DNA from: Kluyvera sichuanensis
Lineage (GTDB): Bacteria > Pseudomonadota > Gammaproteobacteria > Enterobacterales > Enterobacteriaceae
DNA: 64,000 nucleotides
Assembly: GCF_014218705.1 (NCBI RefSeq)
Contig: NZ_JABBJF010000013.1
Span: 45,755-109,754 of the forward strand
Direction: 5' to 3'
The translations under genes were made by a program, and so were the position numbers. This document shows, piece by piece, positions 54,994 to 64,000 of the stretch. Numbering within the stretch: position 1 is the first letter of the stretch; the number at the start of each line of letters is the position of its first letter. Under the pieces are notes generated by a model. The model saw nothing but the letters and a program-made list of their open reading frames with translations. It ran no database searches and had not been told where the DNA came from.

Positions 54994-55522
54994 AGCTATC
55001 AATCCTTCGTGCAATTTCATCTAACAAGAGGCCGAGAGAGTGCGTTCGACCCCGCGCACAGACGTGGGCATCCTGCTGACAAATCAGGCATTGCCTGGCG
55101 GGCAGCCCCAGTTCACGACGCGAAAGCGACCGGCCGTCGCTATCAATCACGTCAATATCCCAGAGCCTGCCCAGCGGATGCTGTTGTTCCAGCATCACCA
55201 GCTGTCGTTTCAACGCTTTAGCAGGCGCGCAGACCGCCGCCATCCATTCCGGGCCGCTCGGCGCATCCGTACGCGTTTCCCAGACGGTGACCCATTCCCT
55301 CTGCTGACAGACCGCCGTCATCTCGCGCTGCGCATACTCTGCAACGCGCTGCCACACGGGGGAGTTTTTGACCGCTCCCGGCGCCACCAGTGAAAATGAG
55401 ATCAGCGGCAGTCGGTAACAGTCCAGCGCCTGACGCTGACGCGCCGCGCGGCTATCGCGCGCATGGAGCATCGCTTCCAGCGTTACCGACTGACCGCTGA
55501 AGAGGAGGTCTGCGCCGTTCAT
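54953..55522 (-). CDS. citX: Apo-citrate lyase phosphoribosyl-dephospho-CoA transferase
   Basis: Transfers the prosthetic group made by CitG to the acyl carrier protein CitD. 189 aa, with family motifs VTLEAMLHARDSRAARQ, SFSLVAPGAVKNSP, LWDIDVIDSDGRSLSRRELGLPARQCLIC. The ATG (55520-55522) shares its A with the citF stop TGA, so translation is coupled; its end overlaps citG by 41 bp. Presence of citX inside the operon is the E. coli/Salmonella order; from memory, K. pneumoniae keeps citX in a separate cluster. Confidence 0.92.
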   Translation of the reverse strand: MNGADLLFSGQSVTLEAMLHARDSRAARQRQALDCYRLPLISFSLVAPGAVKNSPVWQRVAEYAQREMTAVCQQREWVTVWETRTDAPSGPEWMAAVCAPAKALKRQLVMLEQQHPLGRLWDIDVIDSDGRSLSRRELGLPARQCLICQQDAHVCARGRTHSLGLLLDEIARRIDSYERERSDGTAYAS

Positions 55523-57042
55523 CAAAGTTTAACCTGGCGGATCACGTCGATCACCGAACCATCGCGATAGCGCACCACTGCCACGATTCGGTCGGTAAAG
55601 GCGATAGGCTGCGGTTTACCCGTCAGTTGCTCCGCACGCTGCTGGAGCTGTTCGATAGTCATCAGCGCCACGCCTGCCTGCTTCAGGTTATCAATCAGAT
55701 CTTGACGCGCCGGGTTCACCGCGATGCCGTGATCGGTGACAAGCACATCGACGCTCGCCCCTGGCGTGACGGTGGTCAGCACCTTCTCCACCACGCAAGG
55801 AATGCGCCCGCGCACCAGCGGCGCGGTAATAATGGTGAGATCGGCCCCAGCCGCCGTGTCGCTATGCCCGCCGGACGCGCCGCGCAGCACGCCGTTCGAG
55901 CCGGTCATCACGTTCACGTTGTAGTTCACGTCAATTTCCAGCGCGCTGAGCATCACCACGTTCAGACGTTCGCATGCCGCCCCTTTGGAGCCAGGGTTGG
56001 CGTACTGGTTGGTGGAAATCTCAATGTGATTAGGGTTTTGCGCCAGAGACCGCGCGGCATCGCCGTCAAAGGATTGGGTATCGAGCAGCGCTTTAATCAG
56101 CCCCTTCTCATGCAGATCCACCATCGTGCCGGTGATCCCACCAAGGCCGAAGCTGGCGGTAATATTGTGGCGACGCATTTTATCTTCGAGGAAGCGCGTC
56201 ACCGCCAGCGACGCGCCACCGGTACCGGTCTGCAGGGAAAAGCCGTCTTTGAAATAGCCCGAATGTTCAATCACCTGCGCCGCCTGACGCGCGATCATCA
56301 GCTCGCGTGGGTTGCTGGACAGGCGAATCGCCCCCGCGGTGATCTTCGCCGGATCGCCCACTTCATCGACCTGAACAATATAATCCACCTGATCCTGCGC
56401 AATGCTCGCCGGATAGTTCGGGTATGCCACCCACTCTTCCGTCAGCAGCACCACACAGTTGGCATGTTCGGCATCAACCTGCGCATAGCCCAGCGAGCCG
56501 CAGCGCGATTTACCGCTAAAGCCGTTCGCGTTGCCGAACTCATCGCAACACGGTACGCCGAGGAAAGCGACATCGATATTCAGTTCACCGCTCTGGATAA
56601 GCTTCACGCGCCCACCGTGAGAATGGATCTGCACCGGGTTTTCCATCAGCCCGGCGGAGATCTCCTCACCTAACTGGCCGCGCAGGCCGGAGGTGTAGAT
56701 CTGGCGGATCACGCCATTTTTAATATGTTCGATAAGCGGCCAGTGCGCGTCAATCAGGGAGCTGGAGGCGAGCGTTAGATCGCGAAAACCCATTTCCGAG
56801 AGCTTCGCCATCACCATATTGACGACCTTATCACCACCGCGAAACGCGTGGTGGAAAGACACGGTCATGCCATTTTTAAGCCCGGAACGACGAATCGCCT
56901 CTTCTAATGAGTCGCATACCTTGCGCTGACGCTTTTCGTTTTCGCAGGCCAGCCACGGACTATTGTGGGTCACGCCCTGGTATGGCTGTAATCCTTCCGG
57001 CACGACGTATTGCTGTTCCAGCATGTTGATTGTCTCTTTCAT
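55522..57042 (-). CDS. citF: Citrate lyase alpha subunit (acetyl-ACP:citrate ACP-transferase)
   Basis: Exchanges acetyl for citryl on the acyl carrier protein. 506 aa of the CoA-transferase type, with GMTVSFHHAFRGGDKVVN, NPVQIHSHGGRV, FLGVPCCDEFGNANGFSGKS and MTGSNGVLRGASGGHSDTA. The start is the ATG at 57042 behind a perfect AAGGAGG; a GTG six codons upstream is in frame but overlaps the ribosome site. Closely similar to the Klebsiella CitF N-terminus (MKET...), unlike the longer E. coli N-terminus. Confidence 0.94.
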   Translation of the reverse strand: MKETINMLEQQYVVPEGLQPYQGVTHNSPWLACENEKRQRKVCDSLEEAIRRSGLKNGMTVSFHHAFRGGDKVVNMVMAKLSEMGFRDLTLASSSLIDAHWPLIEHIKNGVIRQIYTSGLRGQLGEEISAGLMENPVQIHSHGGRVKLIQSGELNIDVAFLGVPCCDEFGNANGFSGKSRCGSLGYAQVDAEHANCVVLLTEEWVAYPNYPASIAQDQVDYIVQVDEVGDPAKITAGAIRLSSNPRELMIARQAAQVIEHSGYFKDGFSLQTGTGGASLAVTRFLEDKMRRHNITASFGLGGITGTMVDLHEKGLIKALLDTQSFDGDAARSLAQNPNHIEISTNQYANPGSKGAACERLNVVMLSALEIDVNYNVNVMTGSNGVLRGASGGHSDTAAGADLTIITAPLVRGRIPCVVEKVLTTVTPGASVDVLVTDHGIAVNPARQDLIDNLKQAGVALMTIEQLQQRAEQLTGKPQPIAFTDRIVAVVRYRDGSVIDVIRQVKL

Positions 57043-57052
57043 GGTTCCCTCC

Positions 57053-57922
57053 TTAATCACGAATGCCGGAAGCCGACAGCGCCACCACTTTGCGAGCGTG
57101 GTCGATGATCGGGCCGTCGATCATTTTGCCGTTCAGCGACACGACGCCAAGACCTCGGGACTCCGCCTCTTCGGCTGCGGCAATCACTTCCCGCGCATGC
57201 TCCACCTCTTTTAAGGTCGGTGAATAGGCCTGATGCAGCAGCTCAATCTGCCGCGGGTTCACCAGCGATTTGCCGTTAAACCCGAGCCCCTTCGCCAACT
57301 GAACCTCTTTGAGGAACCCTTCTTCATTGTTGATATCTGACCAGACCACGTCATAGGCGGCGATACCGCCTACGCGGGCGGCGTGCAGCACGGCGCAGCG
57401 CGCGTAAAACAGCTCAGTACCATCGCCACGGCAGGTGCCCATATCCATCACGTAATCGAAGGCCGCCAGGGCAATCGCCACCATGCGTGGGCTAGAGGTG
57501 GCAATCTCCACCGCGTTCACCACGCCCAGCGCTGATTCAATCGCCGCCATCAGTTTGGTGCTGCCTACTTCACGCCCGCATTCGCGCTCAATGCGCTCAA
57601 CGTGGGCTTCCAGTTCATGCACGTCCTCTTTACGGTCGGTTTTTGGCAGGCGGACAATATCCACGCCAGCGCGGACGACGGCTTCCAGGTCGGCCAGGCC
57701 AAACGGTGTGTTTAGCGGGTTAATGCGCACCACTTTCTCAACATCTCGATAGAAAGGATGCTGTAGCGCGTGATGTACCAACAGACGGGCAGTGTCCTTT
57801 TCGCGCAGCGAAACGGCATCTTCCAGGTCGAACATCACCGCGTCGGCGCCGTAGACAAATGAGGTACTCAACATGGCGGCATTCGCGCCGGGGATAAACA
57901 GCATACTGCGACGAGGTTTCAT
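57053..57922 (-). CDS. citE: Citrate lyase beta subunit (citryl-ACP lyase)
   Basis: Cleaves citryl-ACP to oxaloacetate and acetyl-ACP. 289 aa of the HpcH/HpaI aldolase family: [14 protein letters not shown] at the N-terminus, metal-binding [25 protein letters not shown], and the [15 protein letters not shown] block with the metal Glu. The start at 57922 overlaps the citD stop by 4 bp (ATGA); four codons of open frame upstream are discarded. Confidence 0.95.
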   Translation of the reverse strand: MKPRRSMLFIPGANAAMLSTSFVYGADAVMFDLEDAVSLREKDTARLLVHHALQHPFYRDVEKVVRINPLNTPFGLADLEAVVRAGVDIVRLPKTDRKEDVHELEAHVERIERECGREVGSTKLMAAIESALGVVNAVEIATSSPRMVAIALAAFDYVMDMGTCRGDGTELFYARCAVLHAARVGGIAAYDVVWSDINNEEGFLKEVQLAKGLGFNGKSLVNPRQIELLHQAYSPTLKEVEHAREVIAAAEEAESRGLGVVSLNGKMIDGPIIDHARKVVALSASGIRD

Positions 57923-58212
57923 AGCGCACTCCATTGAATGTCGGTCTGCTCAGCCGCGCGCAGCGCTGCCGCCTGTACCCTGGCCCGCAAAATGCACTCC
58001 AGCGCCCCTTTGTCATCGACGCTGACCTGCGCACGTTCGACCCCCAGTTTCTCCAGCGTTTCGCGAACCACGCTTTCAATCGCCGCGCCAAACTGCTGCT
58101 TCACCAGGCTCTCCAGCTCCAGCCGAATACCTGACTCGGAGGAAGGGCCAATCCTGACCATTACATCGCTGGATTCCAGCGTGCCGGCCAGGGCATCCTT
58201 AATGATTTCCAT
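57919..58212 (-). CDS. citD: Citrate lyase gamma subunit (acyl carrier protein)
   Basis: 97-aa acyl carrier protein. The prosthetic group attaches to Ser14, present in [14 protein letters not shown]. Overlaps citE by 4 bp and lies 29 bp downstream of citC. Confidence 0.94.
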   Translation of the reverse strand: MEIIKDALAGTLESSDVMVRIGPSSESGIRLELESLVKQQFGAAIESVVRETLEKLGVERAQVSVDDKGALECILRARVQAAALRAAEQTDIQWSAL

Positions 58213-58241
58213 AGGTTATGTTCCTTGTTAACGATATTACG

Positions 58242-59273
58242 TCATGCGGTTTCAGTCTGTTCAGCGGCAAGGCGCTGCAAAAAAGCCAGCGTCCCGGCGG
58301 GCACCAGCGCACTCACCGCCCGCCAGTCACGTTCGGCGTAGAGCTTCCTGACCCGCGAGGCAGAAACGGGAGCCCCCCCTTTCTCCATACGCACCAGCTC
58401 CACCACCTCAATTGCCGGGCCGCGACCGTGCGCCGAGCCCAGAATGTCGTGCATTCGCTGGTTGTATGCGCGCGTCAGAGGGCAGAATGGTTCGTTACCG
58501 ACAAAGCGGTGGGTAATGCCCAGCGCGGGCGCCAGATGTTCGCGAAATAGCTGAAGATCAATCTGGCTGTGGCAATCGTCCACCGCCCCCTTTTCTTTGA
58601 GGAAGTAGCCGGGGAAGGTCGCTCGTGAGATCAGGTAGGCGGAACCAGGATGCAGCGTGAGATTCTCAATGCCGACAACCCCTTGTTCGATCAGCGCCCA
58701 GCGGTCGGTGTAGCGAAACTGCGAGGCGTCTTCTTTCACCACAAACAGATGCAGCCAATCACAGCGCGCCGCCGCTTGTTCAATCAGATAGCGATGGCCG
58801 AGCGTAAAGGGATTGGCGTTCATCACGATGGCGCCAATGGTCTTTCCCGGCTGACGATAGAGCGCCAGCTGGCGGCAAAAGCGGGCCAGCCGCTCACTGC
58901 TGTTTTCCATCAATACCGCCTGCGTCCCCGCCTGCGCGATGGGCCAGAAACCCGCGCCGGAAAACAGCACGCTATTTTCTGGTTTGGTAAACAGAAACAG
59001 TTCGCTGCGGTTGAGTTCATAGGCCAGCGTGAGCAGTTCGGTCAGCAGCTTCAGGCTCAGCCCTTCGCCCTGCAAGATGGGAGAGACAGCGATGCATTTG
59101 AGTACGTTGCCAGCGATAGCGCCGCAGCCCACAATGTCGTTTTGCCACTCGGCGCACACCACCACTTCACAATCGGCTTCCAAAGAGAGCCCGGCCTGCT
59201 TCAGAAAGCTCGCCAGCGCCTGGCGGCGCGTTTCATCTTTCTGCGGATAAATCCGTTTAAACGTTAGATTCAT
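58242..59273 (-). CDS. citC: [Citrate (pro-3S)-lyase] ligase
   Basis: Acetylates the CitD prosthetic group thiol with acetate and ATP, switching citrate lyase on. 343 aa: an N-terminal GNAT-like domain (about 1-130) and a C-terminal nucleotidyltransferase domain with the HxGH-type motif in IVMNANPFTLGHRYLIEQA and a basic VSASRVRKL near the end. First gene of citCDEFXG, divergent from citS across a 251-bp control region. Confidence 0.95.
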   Translation of the reverse strand: MNLTFKRIYPQKDETRRQALASFLKQAGLSLEADCEVVVCAEWQNDIVGCGAIAGNVLKCIAVSPILQGEGLSLKLLTELLTLAYELNRSELFLFTKPENSVLFSGAGFWPIAQAGTQAVLMENSSERLARFCRQLALYRQPGKTIGAIVMNANPFTLGHRYLIEQAAARCDWLHLFVVKEDASQFRYTDRWALIEQGVVGIENLTLHPGSAYLISRATFPGYFLKEKGAVDDCHSQIDLQLFREHLAPALGITHRFVGNEPFCPLTRAYNQRMHDILGSAHGRGPAIEVVELVRMEKGGAPVSASRVRKLYAERDWRAVSALVPAGTLAFLQRLAAEQTETA

Positions 59274-59524
59274 TATTCTGCGTCCGTAAGCAAATAACGC
59301 CGCATATTTCGCCAGCGTTTGCGCTATTCGTCTGGAATAGAAATCACATTTCCCATGCTAGTTTTATTACCTTTATGGTTTTTATGTTCTTAATTAAAGA
59401 GGGAAATAAAAATAATTAAATTAATAAAAAACACCACCGTTCAGTGAACATAATCACATCTCATCGGGAATTGAATTTATTAATATGCGCGGCGTTACCT
59501 CTCACGATAAACAGGATGATGTTT
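59274..59524. promoter_or_regulatory. citC-citS divergent control region with a CRP site
   Basis: 251 bp, AT-rich between 59340 and 59440. AGTGAACATAATCACA (59443-59458) fits GTGA-N6-TCACA closely and lies 67 bp before citS; CRP dependence of the citrate genes is known in Klebsiella. Sites for the response regulator CitB are expected here from the same source, but I cannot define them by eye. The ribosome site of citS is AGGATG at 59513-59518. Confidence 0.75.
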
Positions 59525-60865
59525 ATGACTAACATGACCCAAGCTCCCGCCGCGGAGAAGAAGGGCGCTCGTGATTTACTGGGATTTAAAATCTTCGGTA
59601 TGTCGCTGCCGCTTTATGCTTTTGCTTTAATTACGCTATTACTTTCACACTTTTATAATGCCCTCCCCGATGACTTAGTTGGCGGCTTCGCCATTATGTT
59701 TATTATCGGTGCTATTTTTGGCGAAATAGGGAAGCGCCTACCAATATTTAATAAATATATCGGTGGCGCACCAGTAATGATATTTCTGGTTGCCGCCTAC
59801 TTTGTTTATGCCGGCATTTTCACGCAGAAAGAAATTGATGCGATTAGCAACGTCATGGATAAGAGTAACTTCCTTAACCTGTTTATTGCGGTACTGATTA
59901 CCGGCGCGATTCTGTCGGTTAACCGCAAGCTGCTGCTGAAATCACTGCTCGGCTATATTCCAACCATTCTGACCGGGATCGCAGGTGCCGCCATTTTTGG
60001 TATCGCCATTGGCCTGTGCTTCGGCATTCCGATTGACCGCATCATGATGCTGTACGTGCTGCCAATTATGGGCGGCGGTAACGGCGCGGGCGCAGTACCG
60101 CTGTCTGAAATCTACCATTCCGTCACCGGGCGCTCCCGCGAAGAGTACTACTCTACCGCCATCGCCATTCTGACCATCGCCAATATCTTTGCCATTATCT
60201 TTGCCGCCGTACTCGACATTATCGGTAAAAAATACAACTGGCTTAGCGGTGAAGGCGAGCTGGTACGTAAAGCCTCGTTCAAAACTGAAGACGATGAAAA
60301 AGCGGGCCAGATCACCCACCGTGAAACGGCTATTGGCCTGGTGTTATCCACCACCTGCTTCTTGCTGGCCTACGTTGTCGCCAAAAAGATCCTGCCAAGC
60401 ATTGGCGGCGTATCCATCCACTATTTCGCCTGGATGGTACTGATCGTCGCGGCGCTGAACGCCTCTGGTCTGTGCTCACCAGAGATCAAAGCCGGTGCTA
60501 AGCGTCTTTCCGACTTCTTCTCCAAACAGCTGCTGTGGGTGCTGATGGTTGGCGTCGGCGTTTGCTATACCGACCTGCAGGAAATCATTGATGCGCTGAC
60601 CTTTGCGAACGTAGTGATTGCGGCGGTTATCGTGGTTGGTGCCGTTGTCGGTGCCGCTGTTGGCGGCTGGCTGATTGGCTTCTTCCCGATTGAGTCCGCC
60701 ATTACCGCAGGCCTGTGCATGGCGAACCGCGGCGGTTCAGGCGACCTGGAAGTGCTTTCCGCCTGTAACCGTATGAATCTTATCTCCTATGCACAAATCT
60801 CCTCCCGTCTGGGCGGCGGTATTGTGCTGGTCATCGCCAGCATCGTGTTCAGCATGATGGTGTAA
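59525..60865 (+). CDS. citS: Citrate:sodium symporter CitS
   Basis: Na+-coupled citrate importer of the 2-hydroxycarboxylate transporter family in the inner membrane. 446 aa, the same as Klebsiella CitS, with nearly identical long segments. The two re-entrant loop motifs with GGxG are visible: LPIMGGGNGAGAVPLSEIY and AGLCMANRGGSGDLEVLSACNRM. The start at 59525 (MTNMTQAPAAEKKGARD) is chosen by homology; 27 upstream codons in frame are unconserved and overlap the control region. First gene of citS-oadGAB. Confidence 0.95.
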   Translation: MTNMTQAPAAEKKGARDLLGFKIFGMSLPLYAFALITLLLSHFYNALPDDLVGGFAIMFIIGAIFGEIGKRLPIFNKYIGGAPVMIFLVAAYFVYAGIFTQKEIDAISNVMDKSNFLNLFIAVLITGAILSVNRKLLLKSLLGYIPTILTGIAGAAIFGIAIGLCFGIPIDRIMMLYVLPIMGGGNGAGAVPLSEIYHSVTGRSREEYYSTAIAILTIANIFAIIFAAVLDIIGKKYNWLSGEGELVRKASFKTEDDEKAGQITHRETAIGLVLSTTCFLLAYVVAKKILPSIGGVSIHYFAWMVLIVAALNASGLCSPEIKAGAKRLSDFFSKQLLWVLMVGVGVCYTDLQEIIDALTFANVVIAAVIVVGAVVGAAVGGWLIGFFPIESAITAGLCMANRGGSGDLEVLSACNRMNLISYAQISSRLGGGIVLVIASIVFSMMV

Positions 60866-60872
60866 TCAATAC

Positions 60873-61004
60873 GCACGGCGGTGTTCGTGTTGCCAATGCC
60901 AAAGTGAACGTAGAGGCCAGAGCCGGGGGCGGCCGAGGGAAATCCACTCTACGACTCCTTAGCCGGATTCACTGAGGCATTGGTCAACACCGGCACCGCC
61001 GTGC
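60873..61004. repeat. 132-bp nested imperfect palindrome between citS and oadG
   Basis: Five successive perfectly paired arm segments: GCACGGCGGTG (60873-60883) with CACCGCCGTGC (60994-61004); GTGTTG (60887-60892) with CAACAC (60985-60990); CCAATGCC (60893-60900) with GGCATTGG (60976-60983); AGTGAA (60903-60908) with TTCACT (60968-60973); GTAGAG (60910-60915) with CTCTAC (60947-60952). It fills nearly the whole citS-oadG spacer. The size is ERIC-like (about 127 bp) but the sequence is not the ERIC consensus I know. No ORF is credible inside. Confidence 0.85.
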
Positions 61005-61025
61005 CCCTGTTCTGGATAATCATTT

Positions 61026-61265
61026 ATGACTGCTGCCGTACTGCTGGGTGAAGGCTTCACCCTGATGTTCCTCGGGATGGGATTCGTGCTGGCGTTTCTG
61101 TTCCTGCTTATTTTCGCTATCCGCATGATGTCCACCGCCATCGCCCGTTTCTTCCCCGAGCCCGCCGCCACTCCCGCGCCGCGCGCCGTGCCCGCCGTGG
61201 ACGACTTCACCCGCTTAAAGCCGGTGATTGCCGCGGCCATTCACCATCACCGTCTTAACGCTTAA
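61026..61265 (+). CDS. oadG: Oxaloacetate decarboxylase gamma subunit
   Basis: 79-aa subunit that holds OadA and OadB together in the Na+ pump. One N-terminal transmembrane helix (about 8-34), a Pro/Ala linker ([16 protein letters not shown]) and a C-terminal zinc-binding histidine cluster ([10 protein letters not shown]). It is slightly shorter than the 83 aa Klebsiella subunit, mainly in the linker. 15 bp before oadA. Confidence 0.94.
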   Translation: MTAAVLLGEGFTLMFLGMGFVLAFLFLLIFAIRMMSTAIARFFPEPAATPAPRAVPAVDDFTRLKPVIAAAIHHHRLNA

Positions 61266-61280
61266 GTTCCGGAGGGAACC

Positions 61281-63041
61281 ATGACTCTCGCTATTACCGA
61301 TGTCGTCCTGCGCGACGCCCATCAGTCCCTGTTTGCCACCCGTCTGCGCCTTGATGACATGCTGCCCATTGCCGCTCAGCTTGATGACGTCGGCTACGGC
61401 TCGCTCGAATGCTGGGGCGGTGCCACCTTTGACGCCTGCATCCGCTTCCTTGGCGAAGACCCGTGGCTGCGCCTGCGCGAGCTGAAAAAAGCCATGCCGA
61501 AGACCCCGCTGCAGATGCTGCTGCGCGGGCAGAACCTGCTCGGCTACCGTCACTATGCCGACGATGTGGTCGAGCGCTTTGTCGAGCGGGCGGTGAAAAA
61601 CGGCATGGACGTGTTCCGCGTTTTCGATGCCATGAACGACCCGCGCAATATGAAAGCCGCCCTGCAGGCGGTGCGCAGCCACGGCGCCCATGCCCAGGGC
61701 ACGCTCTCCTACACCACCAGCCCGGTGCACACCCTGCAGACCTGGCTGGACCTGACCGAACAGCTGCTGGAAACCGGCGTTGACTCCATCGCCATCAAAG
61801 ATATGTCCGGCATCCTGACGCCGATGGCGGCCTTTGAGCTGGTCAGCGAAATCAAAAAACGCTACGACGTACGGCTGCATCTGCACTGCCACGCCACCAC
61901 CGGGATGGCGGAGATGGCGATGCTGAAAGCCATTGAAGCCGGTGTTGACGGTGTGGATACCGCCATCTCTTCGATGAGCGCCACCTACGGTCACCCGGCT
62001 ACTGAAGCGCTGGTCGCCACGCTGGCCGGGACTGCCCATGACACCGGGCTCGACATTAACAAACTGGAAAATATCGCCGCCTATTTCCGCGAGGTGCGCA
62101 GGAAGTACCACGCCTTTGAAGGCCAGTTGAAAGGCTATGACAGCCGCATTCTGGTGGCGCAGGTGCCGGGCGGCATGCTGACCAACCTGGAAAGCCAGCT
62201 GAAGCAGCAGAACGCGGCGGACAAGCTTGACCTGGTGCTGGCGGAAATCCCCCGCGTGCGCGCAGACCTCGGCTTTATTCCACTGGTGACCCCGACCTCG
62301 CAGATTGTCGGCACCCAGGCGGTGCTCAACGTGCTGACCGGCGAGCGCTACAAAACCATCGCCAGAGAGACAGCGGGCATTCTGAAAGGTGAATACGGCC
62401 GTTCCCCGGCCCCGGTGAATGCCGCACTGCAGGCGAAGGTGCTTGACGGCGCGCAGGCCATCACCTGCCGCCCGGCGGACCTGCTGAAGCCGGAGCTGGC
62501 GGCGCTGGAAGCGGACATCACCCGTCAGGCGCAGGAAAAGGGCATCACCCTTGCAGAGAACGCCATCGACGACGTGCTGACCGTGGCGCTGTTCCCGCAG
62601 CCGGGCATGAAGTTCCTCGAAAACCGCCACAACCCGGCGGCGTTTGAACCGCTGCCGCAGGTGGAGAGCGCGAAGCCCGCCCCGGCAGCAAAACCGGCCT
62701 CCGCCGGTATCTACACCGTGGAAGTGGAAGGCAAAGCCTTTGTGGTGAAAGTCAGCGACGGCGGCGATATCAGCCAGGTGACAACCACGACCGCCGCGCC
62801 GGTTGCGGCCCCGGCTCCGGCGGGCGCAGGCACCCCGGTTGCCGCTCCGCTGGCAGGCAACATCTGGAAAGTGGTGGCGACCGAAGGCCAGCACGTGGCG
62901 GAAGGCGACGTGCTGCTGATTCTGGAAGCGATGAAGATGGAAACCGACATCCGCGCCGCGCAGGCCGGAACGGTGCGTGGCATCGCGGTGAAAGCCGGGG
63001 ATGCGGTCGCAGTCGGCGACACCCTGATGACGCTGGCATAA
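61281..63041 (+). CDS. oadA: Oxaloacetate decarboxylase alpha subunit (biotin carboxyltransferase)
   Basis: Transfers the carboxyl of oxaloacetate to biotin, giving pyruvate. N-terminal carboxyltransferase TIM barrel with [12 protein letters not shown] and the zinc motif [12 protein letters not shown]; central conserved carboxylase domain; an Ala/Pro-rich flexible linker (about 455-515); and a C-terminal biotinyl domain with EAMKMET, biotin on Lys552, 34 residues from the end. 586 aa, some ten shorter than the Klebsiella protein, mostly in the linker. A strong GGAGGG precedes the ATG. Confidence 0.96.
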   Translation: MTLAITDVVLRDAHQSLFATRLRLDDMLPIAAQLDDVGYGSLECWGGATFDACIRFLGEDPWLRLRELKKAMPKTPLQMLLRGQNLLGYRHYADDVVERFVERAVKNGMDVFRVFDAMNDPRNMKAALQAVRSHGAHAQGTLSYTTSPVHTLQTWLDLTEQLLETGVDSIAIKDMSGILTPMAAFELVSEIKKRYDVRLHLHCHATTGMAEMAMLKAIEAGVDGVDTAISSMSATYGHPATEALVATLAGTAHDTGLDINKLENIAAYFREVRRKYHAFEGQLKGYDSRILVAQVPGGMLTNLESQLKQQNAADKLDLVLAEIPRVRADLGFIPLVTPTSQIVGTQAVLNVLTGERYKTIARETAGILKGEYGRSPAPVNAALQAKVLDGAQAITCRPADLLKPELAALEADITRQAQEKGITLAENAIDDVLTVALFPQPGMKFLENRHNPAAFEPLPQVESAKPAPAAKPASAGIYTVEVEGKAFVVKVSDGGDISQVTTTTAAPVAAPAPAGAGTPVAAPLAGNIWKVVATEGQHVAEGDVLLILEAMKMETDIRAAQAGTVRGIAVKAGDAVAVGDTLMTLA

Positions 63042-63053
63042 CGGAGAGGACGA

Positions 63054-64000
63054 ATGGAAAGTCTGAACGCCCTGTTCCAGGGCATGGGGCTGATGCACCT
63101 TGGCGCCGGCCAGGCCATCATGCTGCTGGTCAGCCTGCTGCTGCTGTGGCTGGCGATTGCGAAGAAGTTTGAGCCGCTGCTGCTGCTGCCGATTGGCTTC
63201 GGCGGCCTGCTCTCCAACATCCCGGAAGCGGGTATGGCGCTGACCGCGCTGGAGAGCCTGCTGGCCCATCACGATGCCGGACAGCTGGCGGTGATTGCCA
63301 CGAAGCTCCACTGCGCGGCGGACGTACACGCCATTAAAGAGGCGTTAGCGCTGGCGCTGCCGTCGGTGCAGGGCCAGATGGAGAATCTGGCGGTGGACAT
63401 GGGCTACACGCCGGGCGTGCTGGCGCTGTTCTACAAAGTGGCGATTGGCTCCGGCGTGGCGCCGCTGGTTATCTTTATGGGCGTGGGCGCGATGACCGAC
63501 TTCGGCCCGCTGCTGGCGAACCCGCGCACCCTGCTGCTTGGCGCGGCGGCGCAGTTCGGCATCTTCGCCACCGTGCTGGGCGCGCTGACGCTGAACTACT
63601 TCGGCGTCATCCCCTTCACCCTGCCGCAGGCGGCGGCGATTGGTATCATCGGCGGCGCGGACGGCCCGACGGCAATTTACCTCTCCAGCAAGCTGGCCCC
63701 GGAACTGCTGGGGGCGATTGCGGTGGCGGCCTACTCGTATATGGCGCTGGTGCCGCTGATCCAGCCGCCGATTATGAAGCTGCTGACCAGCGAGACGGAG
63801 CGGAAAATTCGTATGGTGCAGCTGCGTACGGTCAGCAAGCGGGAGAAAATCCTCTTCCCGGTGGTGCTGTTGCTGCTGGTGGCGCTGCTGCTGCCGGACG
63901 CGGCACCGCTGCTGGGGATGTTCTGCTTCGGCAACCTGATGCGGGAAAGCGGGGTGGTGGAGCGTCTGAGCGATACGGTGCAGAACGGGCTGATTAATAT
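63054..64000 (+). CDS. oadB: Oxaloacetate decarboxylase beta subunit, partial (3' end outside the window)
   Basis: Membrane subunit that decarboxylates carboxybiotin and pumps Na+ outward. 315 codons are visible of about 433. The essential Asp203 is present in [11 protein letters not shown], with multiple membrane helices before and after ([40 protein letters not shown]). Start at 63054 behind GGAGAGGA, 12 bp after oadA. The two-component genes citAB would be expected further right, outside the window. Confidence 0.95.
   Translation, partial: MESLNALFQGMGLMHLGAGQAIMLLVSLLLLWLAIAKKFEPLLLLPIGFGGLLSNIPEAGMALTALESLLAHHDAGQLAVIATKLHCAADVHAIKEALALALPSVQGQMENLAVDMGYTPGVLALFYKVAIGSGVAPLVIFMGVGAMTDFGPLLANPRTLLLGAAAQFGIFATVLGALTLNYFGVIPFTLPQAAAIGIIGGADGPTAIYLSSKLAPELLGAIAVAAYSYMALVPLIQPPIMKLLTSETERKIRMVQLRTVSKREKILFPVVLLLLVALLLPDAAPLLGMFCFGNLMRESGVVERLSDTVQNGLIN

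Noticed and set aside
60873..61004. ERIC element at the citS-oadG palindrome
   Set aside because: Size and palindromic shape fit, but the characteristic ERIC core sequences are absent; it is reported as an unclassified palindrome.
61215..63329. Very long open frame (about 700 codons) on the strand opposite oadA/oadB
   Set aside because: It mirrors the high third-position GC of oadA, has no family resemblance and no ribosome site; oadA on the other strand is certain.

Overview
The window is a chromosomal segment of a gamma-proteobacterium of the Enterobacteriaceae. Almost every gene is a full-length, high-identity counterpart of the Escherichia coli 0-2 minute region (dcw edge, ilvIH, leu, thi, ara, polB, rapA, lptD-surA-pdxA-rsmA-apaGH, folA, kefFC, carAB, dapB). 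Three departures point away from Escherichia and towards the Klebsiella/Enterobacter/Salmonella side of the family: a sodium-dependent citrate fermentation locus (citCDEFXG divergent from citS-oadGAB) next to dapB, a ketogluconate-type sugar-acid locus between kefF and carB where E. coli has the carnitine/fix genes, and an arabinose regulator with the short (281 aa) C-terminus. I cannot name the species. No IS element, prophage, integrase, tRNA, rRNA or CRISPR array is visible.

Layout. 1-4.7 kb: truncated mraZ with its operator array, cra, ilvIH. 4.7-11.1 kb: leuO divergent from the attenuated leuLABCD operon. 11.2-14.4 kb: the glucose-phosphate stress module (setA, sgrS/sgrT, sgrR). 14.4-17.8 kb: a TPP riboswitch and the thiamine ABC importer thiBPQ. 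17.8-24 kb: yabI, araC and araBAD, with a palindromic repeat between araA and araD and an araD terminator that also contains the probable polB promoter. 24-38 kb: polB, rapA, rluA, djlA, then the outer-membrane/housekeeping operon lptD-surA-pdxA-rsmA-apaG-apaH. 38-41 kb: folA, kefC, kefF. 41.2-46.8 kb: the sugar-acid locus (MFS carrier, NAD(P)H 2-ketoacid reductase, LacI-type regulator, IdnO-like reductase, gluconokinase, YhcH-family protein). 46.8-53.9 kb: a small lipoprotein, a ROK kinase, carAB with ArgR and PurR sites, dapB. 54-64 kb: citrate lyase genes, citrate carrier and the oxaloacetate decarboxylase sodium pump, running off the right end inside oadB.

How the genes work together. The citrate block is a complete anaerobic route: CitS imports citrate with Na+, citrate lyase (CitDEF, matured by CitC, CitX and CitG) splits it to acetate and oxaloacetate, and OadGAB decarboxylates oxaloacetate while pumping Na+ out. 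The sugar-acid block reads as import, reduction of a keto group at C2, reduction at C5, then phosphorylation to 6-phosphogluconate; that pathway is an inference. The most unusual non-coding DNA is a 132-bp nested palindrome between citS and oadG, the araA-araD repeat, the compound terminator/promoter at polB, and two perfect dyads in front of the keto-acid reductase gene. I did not find a clearly novel defence or mobile system; most of the window is ordinary core genome.
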